Of a stretch of 64,000 nt of DNA, positions 55,810-64,000 are shown piece by piece. Origin of the DNA: Pholiota molesta (lineage: Eukaryota; Basidiomycota; Agaricomycetes; Agaricales; Strophariaceae); NCBI GenBank assembly GCA_014925825.1, contig JACGCK010000063.1:62001-126000 (forward strand). Direction: 5' to 3'. The stretch's first letter is position 1, and every line of letters starts with the position of its first letter. Position numbers and translations under genes: made by a program. Below the pieces are notes generated by a model. It was not told where the DNA came from. It saw only the letters and a list, made by a program, of their open reading frames with translations, and ran no database searches.

Positions 55810-57505
55810 TTACCATATCGTATTGCCAAGGACGGTCTGCCCAATTTCCTGTCCAAAGAACACGTTTGCATAAGCTACAATTGGGCAGGTAGCGTCAACA
55901 CTAGTTCGCATAACGAGATAGTAGAAATTGACTTACTGCTCGGATGGTAGTTATTTCTATAATTTAAACAGTCAATGTTGACCGAATGTTGACTTTTAAA
56001 AGTTCGTGAAGAGGATGCAGCACTTACCCCCAGAACATCGTGGCTGCCGATCCGTACGAGGTGGCGTCTTGGAAGCCATACGTGCCTGGCGAGTTGAGGA
56101 TGGTGTTGAATTGGGTGTTGGCGTCCCACAAGAACGTGGTGACCTAGGTCATCGATGGGTGGTGTGTCTCCAGAAAGAGAAGTATTCAAAATGTACGTAC
56201 CCCAGTGTTGTTCGCCTGGAACTGCGCAATTTTAGTTGCGAGACGACTATTGAAGTCAAGGATGACAGCCTTTTCAGTGGCCTGGGCCGAAGCCGCCTGA
56301 GCCAGCATCTGAATAACGTTTATTATCTGTGTATCCGACCAGCAATACAGGACATACCATAGGAGAGCGATCGATTGGGGGAACGTTGCCCCAGAGGAAG
56401 TTCCTTGCGCCAGCATTGTACTAGATATCATATGAGCATACTTTTATGGGTGAAAGGAACCTGACGCACTAATTTTTGAATAAGAGCGAATTCAGCATTG
56501 AGGAGAGTGTCGGAGAACCTAGTATTGAACGACATCGTCAGAGCAAGCCGGAGTTAAAGAATGAATCCACCATACGCTCCACGATCTCCAGACGCGTAGT
56601 AACTATTTCCGATATCATTAACGCCGATCCAAACCGAGAACAGCGAGTTCGCGCTCGTCCACGGCGTCGACGCCGGCTTGGAAGCAGCAGTGCTCAAGAA
56701 CTCGTTCACCTGGTCGGTCACGGAAAGCACCGTGGTCTCATACGGAGCAACGAGGGTGGCGTCGATGGTCGCTCCTCCGTAGGCGTAGTTGTACGTGTAG
56801 ATGAGGGACTTGTTGTTGGTGGCCGTGAGGTATCCGACCCAGTTGGCGCCGCCGGTGGCGCTGTAGCCGGGGAAGGGAGGGTTACCGATAGGGTTGGCGG
56901 CGTTCGGAAGAGTGCTAGTGTCATTGAAGCCAGTCTGGGAGTAAGAGTCTCCGCTGTGATATGCACCAATGTAAGTTTATTCCAAAAAGAACAAGGAATG
57001 GAGATGACGTGACGTACAAGTTGAACCAGTAGTTGGCCTTGCTGGCACCGGTCGGAGAAGGCGTAGAGCTAGTCGCGGTTGAGGTTGTCGTTTTCGGGGT
57101 TGTAGTGGTCGTCGTAGTCGGTTTTGTAGTAGTCGTGGTAGTGCTCGCCGCTCCGGGTAAACACTGGCTATAGTCTGACACCGAGTGTCAGCATTTATCT
57201 CAGAGACAGTAGCCACTTGAAAAACTGACATGCGTTCGAGAATGTACATACAGAGCTATAAAGCGCGTATTCAGAACCGATGTTTGATAGCAAAGAAATC
57301 GAGAGGATTTTACCCAGAAACGCAAGTGGTTGCTCCCGTCCAGCCTGTACCACCACCTAAAGAAAAATGAGTAAATCTGATTCAGTATGTAATGTCTTTT
57401 CGCCTTACATTGACCCCATATTGGGGACTGAGCAGAAACAACAGGCAAGAGCCAGAGCAAAGCAGAAGCCAAAGAAACCGAAGATGCACGAATCATTTGG
57501 GGCAA
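55810..57505 (-). CDS. CBM1-linked GDSL acetylesterase, CE16 type
   Basis: About 10 exons. The start MPQMIRASSVSLASALLWLL is a signal peptide ending near VSA; a Met three codons later is also possible. The CBM1 is split over small exons: SPIWGQC, GGGTGWTGATTCVSG, SVCTFSN and YSQCLPGAAS. A Thr/Ser/Pro linker follows. The catalytic domain begins FNL then GDSYSQTGFNDTSTLPNAAN, where Ser of GDSY is the nucleophile. Later blocks are NWVGYLTATNNKSLIYTYNY, VWIGVNDIGNSYY, LWGNVPPIDRSPM and, in the last exons, NNYHPS with the catalytic His, ending GQTVLGNTIW at 55810. CE16 enzymes remove acetyl groups from short xylo- or other oligosaccharides. Part of a wood-polysaccharide degrading set. Confidence 0.88.
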
Positions 57506-58350
57506 AGATTATCAGCGGGAAGTTGTTCAATCGAGGGTCGTCACATATATAGTGGTTGCAAAATGGCAAGCGGGAGTAATGCGAGGCGTCGTGATCATCG
57601 TCAGGTGGATTCAACTAGCGCGAAATGCCCGTATGCTGATACATGGTCCAGAGGAAGGCTCCGGAAATCATCCGAGTTCCAAAACCGTTGAACGTGAACA
57701 TGACGGATAAAAGTGAGGCCAGACTAAGTTTGATAGTTAAATTTCCTAAGGTGGTAAGTATCAGATTGTGGCTGAACAGTTTTGTACATTATAGATCTGG
57801 CATTTCATAGTCAAAACTAAAGTAGAACGGTGTATATTGTTGCGTTGAACAGACCTAATTTGCCGAATTTTACCATTCCTGCAGCGAATTGGCAGCGAAG
57901 CTCTTCTTTTCCAGAATTCACCCTGTCTTGCACCGATATATGGCCGTGCCAGTCTTCCCAGACCTACACAGGCCCGGTGGGTACTGGTTCGTAACATCTT
58001 ATACCTAAAGGAAGGCTCAGGAGGCTTCAAGGAAAGTTAGCACAGCACGTACGGACCTGTACGGACTCAGGAGCCTGGAAGATCATGCACACTTGCTCAA
58101 AGCGCTCAACACTTGCTTTCTGCGGCGCTGAATTGGTGAGCGCATCCTAGGAGGTTCGCCTACGTTGAGCATAAAAAAGCATAGGGAGACAATGAAGTTA
58201 GCGACATCAAGTTAATGTCGTCTAGACTGCATGAGGCTCAGAAACGTTGAACGCTGTTGAACGTTCGCTTGGCAATGACTGGCACATTTAACCTGAGCGA
58301 GGGTTAGGGCTTATTCACGTGACAGCGCGTGCTAGCCGTTCGTCAGGAAT
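57506..58350. other. Upstream region of the acetylesterase, no other gene
   Basis: The first about 100 bases include a TATATA stretch near 57546 that could serve the acetylesterase promoter. The rest shows no supported feature. Confidence 0.45.
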
Positions 58351-58585
58351 TCTCCCGGGTACAACGTTTTTAGGCCGCGTTGGTGCGTTGGACCGGCGCT
58401 TGTCCAACCCACATATGTAGAAAAATTCTGTGCTGCAAATTGTAAATATGTTTTGAAAAAAACTTATTTATCGCCGACGAGCTGCCTAGCTATGCCAATA
58501 ATTCCTTTACCCTGAACGAATATGCGCTTATCCCAATCGGAATTGGCGCTGGATATTTATAGAAAAGACGAGTGTACTATGTGCA
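58351..58585 (-). pseudogene. Collapsed duplicate of the adjacent small secreted protein gene
   Basis: Two segments line up with the gene at 58817-59326. Bases 58351-58385 (GTACAACGTTTTTAGGCCGC) match its exon 2 at 58894-58918. Bases 58420-58585 match its upstream DNA at 59636-59790 (shared words ATATGTTTTGAAAA, GACGAGCTGCCT and CGGAATTGGCGC). The coding part between them is missing. This looks like a tandem copy reduced by deletion. Confidence 0.6.
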
Positions 58586-58816
58586 AACCGCCACAACGGC
58601 TGCCGCGCTTGCCCAAGTGTTGCTGGCCTAAAAAATGAGCCTTAGATTCTCACAAACAGCCTTATAGTTAGGGGTGACTCAGGGCACATCTCTAACATGA
58701 ACGATACGGTGCAGTTCACGAAATAGGATCTAAATGATGAATTGGCAAATACAAACAATATTTTGAAACAATCTCGGAAACACGAAAAAGAATCGCAGCC
58801 CCTCCGACCAACTCGC

Positions 58817-59326
58817 TCAAATAGCAATTTTGGGAGTGGCATGGCGCTTAGACTTCTTGAGGTAAGCCTTGTCAGCCGCGCCGTCCGGAATCCCGCGTAC
58901 AACATTCTGAGGCCGCGTTGGAAGGGGAGCATGTGCTTTATACCGATTCTTGTTCATGCCAGCCACTGGTACCGCATTCGTCGGGCACAACCCCGCATCG
59001 TGATCCTGTACCAGTACTCCAGTCGTCTGGTATAGTCATATAAGATTTGAGCATTAATCTGGAACCACTCTCATAGACTGATAGATATAACATACCATGG
59101 AGTAGGTGCAGAAGAAGTCATTAGGATTCTCCCCGGGGACGGCTGGGTACGAGCAGAAGATGGGGTTCGTGGTCACATCGCTCTCTCCGAGGGGAAACCC
59201 GCCATTATCCTGAGGGGGACAGGTATATGTAGTTGGGACCCCCGATGGACTGTCACGCGCATGAATGAGAACTGCCATGCTGATAAGGAAGGCGAAGAAG
59301 TTGAAGTTTAATATGTGGCGGGTCAT
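58817..59326 (-). CDS. Small secreted protein with four mature cysteines
   Basis: Two exons, 59326-59096 and 59026-58817, giving exactly 146 residues. The first 23 residues (MTRHILNFNFFAFLISMAVL...) are a signal peptide. The mature part has YTCPPQDNGGFPLG, IFCSYPAVPGENPNDFFCTY and HDAGLCPTNAVPVAG, four cysteines in all, then a basic tail YLKKSKRHATPKIAI. No enzyme motif is seen. Size, signal peptide and cysteines fit the class of small secreted fungal proteins, whose roles vary. A collapsed duplicate lies just downstream. Confidence 0.75.
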
Positions 59327-59417
59327 GGCTTGTCGGTGATTATTTTTGATGGGTAGCTAAGGCGTCTTTGAGGAGGCGAGGATGAGATGTAATTAACAAG
59401 CGCAGCTCGGGGAGGTA

Positions 59418-59423
59418 CTTATA
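59418..59423 (-). promoter_or_regulatory. TATA box of the small secreted protein gene
   Basis: TATAAG on the minus strand, about 95 bases upstream of the ATG at 59326. Confidence 0.45.
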
Positions 59424-59635
59424 GATGCCTTGAATCCCTGTCAGCCATAGGATAAACAAAATCGTCAGGCAAGGGGCGGGCAGAATCCTGATTTGTGTCA
59501 ACCTTTTTTTTTTTGTCCGCCGCTTTCCTACCAACTGGTGCAGGCATGTACGGCCCTATTATGAGTGACCCTGATAGCGCACTGGCACACAACAATCTCG
59601 GTGCGGCTCTGATTTCTAATCGACGTTGGGAGAGC

Positions 59636-59790
59636 AATTCTGTGCATATTTTAGATATGTTTTGAAAACTTCATTCATCGCTGACGAGCTGCCTCGGAGT
59701 GTCAATCGTTACTTTACATTAGGCGAATACGCGCCAATCACGATCGGAATTGGCGCCAGATATTTATTTATAGACAAGTCCGCAAGGACA
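59636..59790. repeat. Upstream segment duplicated at 58420-58585
   Basis: About 155 bases upstream of the small secreted protein gene that recur, diverged, at 58420-58585 in the same orientation. See the collapsed duplicate entry. The remaining DNA up to 60076 has no supported feature. Confidence 0.65.
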
Positions 59791-60076
59791 CGAAGTACGT
59801 GAATACTTCGTTTCCCCATGGAACGTTGGTATTGTACTTGAAGATATTGCAATTTCAATATATGGGGAGGATTAGCACTGCTTGTTTATATTGGAGTAAC
59901 CACATTTTACAATGAATTGTACATGTAGACCCAGCTGGGCCTGCCATAATAATTATAAGCCACGAAAAAAGCTCTGAAAAAGAGATTGAGGCGAAAAGTA
60001 CAATATTTGTAGTTCCTAAGAGATTTCGTAAAGATAGACGCAGTACGTGTAGAAGAGATCGTGAAAAGGAGTAATC

Positions 60077-62002
60077 CTAGAATCGATTACCAGACGAAAG
60101 AATGGATGGGGCATACTTTAGATGAGGATCAGCCGTATGACGACCGTACTCGGGTGGCATTTCATTCACAGCACTCTCTTCCGCTACCTGCGCTCCGCCT
60201 CTGAGCTGAGAGGCGCGGGGAACATAAGTCGGTGCACGAGAGTGGGTAGACATGGGCCGATGATGTGATCGCGAATTCATTGATGACGGCGCTACTGAAT
60301 CTGCATCCTCATCATTTGGCGGGAATGGTCTTTTAATATCCGCAGGATATTCTGATAGACTCGTGCCTAATTCACTTGGTGGGTTTGGCAGCATTGGGGT
60401 TGTGCGTGGTTCTGTAGAACGATGTCTTTGGACGGAGCGTCGTGGAGGAGTCATTGACTCATGGGGTATTGCGGGAACTTCTGATATGAGCGTTGTAGCT
60501 GTTGTTGGTGTTAATGGAATGGAGGTTACTGTGGGAGAAGAAGGCATCGAGGACGATCCGCCAAACCGCGAAGGTGATGAACCTTTCAATGGAGTTGTCG
60601 GATAGTCGCGGGAATAGTGTCGTCCGACGAAATATGATTTCGAGGGTGCTCGCTTTCGATTTTGTACCTTGAAAAATATGAAGCAACCGAGGAATCCTGC
60701 TATCAAGCCCACCACAATTCCTCCTGCGCTTGCACCAATGACAACCTTCTCGAAAAGTGCCTTGCTTCTGTATGGAGATCGTCAGCTGGGATACTTCCGG
60801 CGAACACTGAAAGACTCACATCATTCCCGGCGCAAAGCATTGATTGCCGCCTAATCCACCAACGCTCATCGGTCCATTTGCCCACATCTGACCATCAGCG
60901 CTCGAAAGAAGCAGGAAGAACTGGAATCCAACAGGCTACGCTAGGGTCAGCAGCTGTTGCAAACTTTTTGTTCATTGTATTGACGACGTACCAGCGCCAC
61001 CTGCCAGTTTATGGCGTCCTTCGTCGATGACGTGAGATTGAATGGAGGGTGTGAAATGGGAGCAACCTGCCACAGGGTCTCTTAAATTGTGGTCAAACGA
61101 TGAAATCAATTGCACATACCGTCAACGTGTAAGGAGGATTTCCGGATTGAGGTGTCACCGAGAGCGTCTCGCACTTAGGAGGGAAATGGGAATACCAATT
61201 ATTTCACGGAGAATTGACTAGGACAGTAAATTGCGTACCTGATTAATTTGACTGTTTTGAAACATGGCACCGTTCGGGACTGTTGCTGAAACCGTTAAAG
61301 CGGTAGGTGGAACAGGTAGCTGACACGTTGGGCTGGTGGTCGTTGTGTTAGGAATGACGGTGTACGTAGTTTGGCAACCTCCGGAGGCACCGTTAGTGTC
61401 GAACTTGTACCGGCGTGTTAAATGGGCGGTTTCATATGAAGAACTCTCACTCACCATGCAAATCTGGTACTGCGTATTTGGGAGGAATGGCATATCCCAG
61501 TCCTGTGAACAAAGCAAATACATTATTTTAAGTCTTCTCCTTCTGCGACGAATGCTTCACGAACCATAGTCGGCCCAAAACCTGCGCTAATAATGTATGG
61601 CACAGAGGATGTTGAGCTGTAGACTTGCATGAAATATGGCGCGACGGGAGAAGGACTAATGATGAAGTTTAGCACCCACATCAAATGATTTAGTATTTAA
61701 AGTGAACGACGCACCCAGTCTCATTATTAGTTCTGCCCCATGATAGATGTATTCGCTCGCACTGGCTCGTTATAGGGATTGGGAATGAGCGATTGGGCTG
61801 GATATGATTGAATTCGAATCCCTATGGAATGAAATACCGAGACGTCAGCGTCAACATTTAAAGAAGAGGAAATAGAAAATGCTAATGTTAGGCTTACAGG
61901 ATTCAGATAAGGAACGGCAGTGGCATTAGCGCCTTGAAGGGAGTGAACAAAGACCAGAATGGTCAACGCGAGATTGGGGGGAAGGAAAGCGAGGCACCTC
62001 AT
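60077..62002 (-). CDS. Single-pass surface membrane protein, unknown ligand
   Basis: About 8 exons. ATG at 62002 gives a signal peptide, MRCLAFLPPNLALTILVFVH, then a Thr/Ser/Pro-rich ectodomain with IRIQSYPAQSLIPNPYNEPV, WDMPFLPNTQYQICMV, SGGCQTTYTVIPNTTTTSPT, CQLPVPPTALTVSATVPNGA, PPFNLTSSTKDAINWQVAL, FQFFLLLSSADGQMWANGPM and GGLGGNQCFAPGM. A membrane helix follows (VIGASAGGIVVGLIAGFLGC, continuing FIFF), then a basic stop-transfer KVQNRKR and a disordered Pro/Ser/Arg tail of about 190 residues, ending SSGNRF. Similar proteins are frequent in Agaricomycetes and unnamed. A wall-sensor or receptor-like role is inference from topology. Confidence 0.75.
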
Positions 62003-64000
62003 CGCTCTCAGCAGAACAAGCTAACGAGAATAGCTGGGCGACGTCGGGAGAGCTTGTGGAGATGTCAGGAAAGGTTTATAACATATACAAACCTCAAGTT
62101 TGTGGATGCGATTTTGTCAGAAAGGGGTGAAACTTGATTGATATGATGAGACTAGATCTACACACAAGCAACGCCTTCGCTCTTACCTCTTCCCCGGAAG
62201 AATTCAGACCGACCGAATCGCTATACGTGTTGAAAGAAAGAAGGTCAATGCTATGTTTCAGGCAGTCGTCCGTCAACTACTTATCTTGTGCCCAGCATGG
62301 GATAATAGAAGAGAATGCTGAGTTAGAGAGCATGCAGACTGTCCCCAAAGGCGTCCTTCTCCGGCTTCAACGCGGCGGCGATCAATTGGACATGACAAGC
62401 GTGTGCAGGGATGATGATGAATTGTGATGGGACCAACTTGGGCAAATCATTACAATTCAAAAGTGCACAGCATTTGGGTCGATTTTGGGTTGAAACCGAC
62501 ACGCTGCGTATCAGCAATGAATAGCACGGAATCCAGCATGGATGACTAGATAAGTTTACTTCTGACTACCTGTTCTCTAAGAGCCTCAATTATTCTCTCA
62601 TTCTCTGACATGGGTCATTGTAGACACTCTGTAGGCACGTTGCAACAACCATATCTGTCAAGAAATGATGTCTCTGAGAAATAATTCAAGAGTCGCTATT
62701 TTGCCATATCTTGGGCGCTCCGGAGATCCTTACCATGTGATGCCGTGTTAATATTGGGACACAGTTCGGTGTAGTGGCAAATCATATGTTTTGGCTATGC
62801 ACCAAACATGCGGGGAGAATGTAGTTTCAGATCCGCTGGCTGCAGCTCAGAAGCTTATGGCTATCCTCGAGCTTCCAATAGACGCGTACATTGCCTTGGG
62901 CGTCTTTGGTAAATTAATGAGAGCAAGCTTTCCATCCATCCTGATGACTCTGAAAGACCTAGACATCAATAAGGCTCAGTAATCGTTTTCTTCATTTCCG
63001 GATTATCTATCACTAATCCTGCGTTAATTATAAGTCTAGATAACAGCATCTTCGAGTTAATGATGTAACGGATCGCAATGGACGAGACAAATAATCAAGG
63101 TTCTATCCGTGCTGATATATGATAGCTATAAATTTGGTATATATAGATGACCGTCCAGCCCATGGTATAACCCACAGGATCAATGTAGTCATGAGAAGGA
63201 TAAGAGCGTTTTTGGAGCTGCGGACGTTTATCAGACCTCAGATACACTGGCAACAGCGTAAAAGGATACTGCCCCCAGTGATAGAGAATATTGTCCACTA
63301 GACTGTTACAATACTTGTAAACTTTCAGGTTCCCAGAGTCCATGCATAGATACTGAGCTTATAGTACCTACTACCAGAGGTAGCGTCGTTATTTTCGGCT
63401 ACTGAATACTGTTGATCTATCATCTCCACTTGATTTCCGCACTGATTTGTCCTGGATAGATGTAAGGATGGTATATATATGGCACATCGTGCACACATGT
63501 GGGAGCTTTGAAAAGTAAGTAAACAGTATTTCCTAAGGAGCATTCTGATGCTCCTTCCTATGCATGATCATTATGCTGCACGCAAATATCTCAGCTATAA
63601 TAAAGACGAGATTGCGCATAGCAGACGCTCCCAAAGGTATAACAAATGGTCTACTTTGACGTGTCCTATGACTGATGCTCCTATGGGCTTCTGTGAACAG
63701 GCTTCCAAGACTTGTACCGCCTGGAGACACATGGACTGCATATCATTGCGTCGGCACTGTCGCTGAGCGCGAGCGCCGCGATTATCACCATTTCCGCCGC
63801 CAACCAGCCTGTCACATTTAATCCAAGAAAAAAAATCTTGAGTGCTTAAATTCTTGGCGTCGCTCGAGGAGCAGCTGATATCTTCCATCGGCAGAAGTTA
63901 TAGCACCACAAGGACAGATGTCGAGCGGTGGCATCATTGGGCCGTTTTGAACCCTAATTGGGAACCTCGAGCGCCCAAACGGGTAAGCGCGCGCACGGGA
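62003..64000. other. Two kilobases without a supported gene
   Basis: Short open frames (for example 62791-62982 plus and 63595-63888 minus) have no family resemblance or splice context. No tRNA or repeat pair recognised. Confidence 0.45.

Noticed and set aside
1..64000. Search for tRNA genes and transposon ends
   Set aside because: No tRNA-like B-box with matching arms, no transposase or reverse-transcriptase motifs and no long terminal repeats seen by eye; a dedicated scan could still find small elements.

Overview
The window is nuclear DNA of a filamentous basidiomycete, most likely a wood-decay agaricomycete. Genes are split by many short introns of about 50-75 bases. The gene set includes two proteins with fungal cellulose-binding modules (CBM1), a GDSL/CE16-type acetylesterase, F-box/LRR proteins, a Bem2-type RhoGAP, inositol-phosphate synthase and TIM50. 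No tRNA, rRNA, CRISPR array, transposase or reverse transcriptase was recognised.

Region 1 (about 0.9-26.2 kb) is an accessory gene cluster. It holds four HSPA12-like Hsp70 genes (908-2834 minus, 14923-17518 minus, 18071-20699 plus, 20945-23819 minus) and three paralogous coiled-coil genes (7222-8638, 10723-13145 and 24195-26170, all minus). The coiled-coil paralogues have different N-termini but share a C-terminal two-exon domain. Between them lie broken Hsp70 fragments (13.86-14.76 kb), a frameshifted F-box-type remnant and a small membrane protein gene. One Hsp70 gene (20945-23819) has lost its C-terminus and is fused to a coiled coil copied from the neighbouring coiled-coil gene, then expanded into four 219-bp repeats. 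Another Hsp70 has a mutated nucleotide-binding motif. Duplication, fusion, decay and shared upstream blocks suggest a fast-evolving chaperone plus coiled-coil module, and this is my candidate for an undescribed system.

Region 2 (26.6-46.3 kb) is mostly ordinary: a large BEM2-like polarity regulator, an F-box/LRR protein, a second F-box protein, a small secreted double-psi beta-barrel protein, an unknown protein rich in SUMO-site-like motifs, and inositol-3-phosphate synthase. It is followed by about 4 kb with no confident gene.

Region 3 (50.5-62 kb) has TIM50 and then a run of mostly secreted or surface proteins on the minus strand: a CBM1 protein with a long His-Asp repeat linker, a DUF2855 protein, a CBM1-acetylesterase, a small cysteine-containing secreted protein with a broken duplicate beside it, and a single-pass membrane protein. 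The last 2 kb show no supported gene. Intron boundaries were read by eye from GT/AG signals and frame. They are firm where exact lengths are given and approximate elsewhere.
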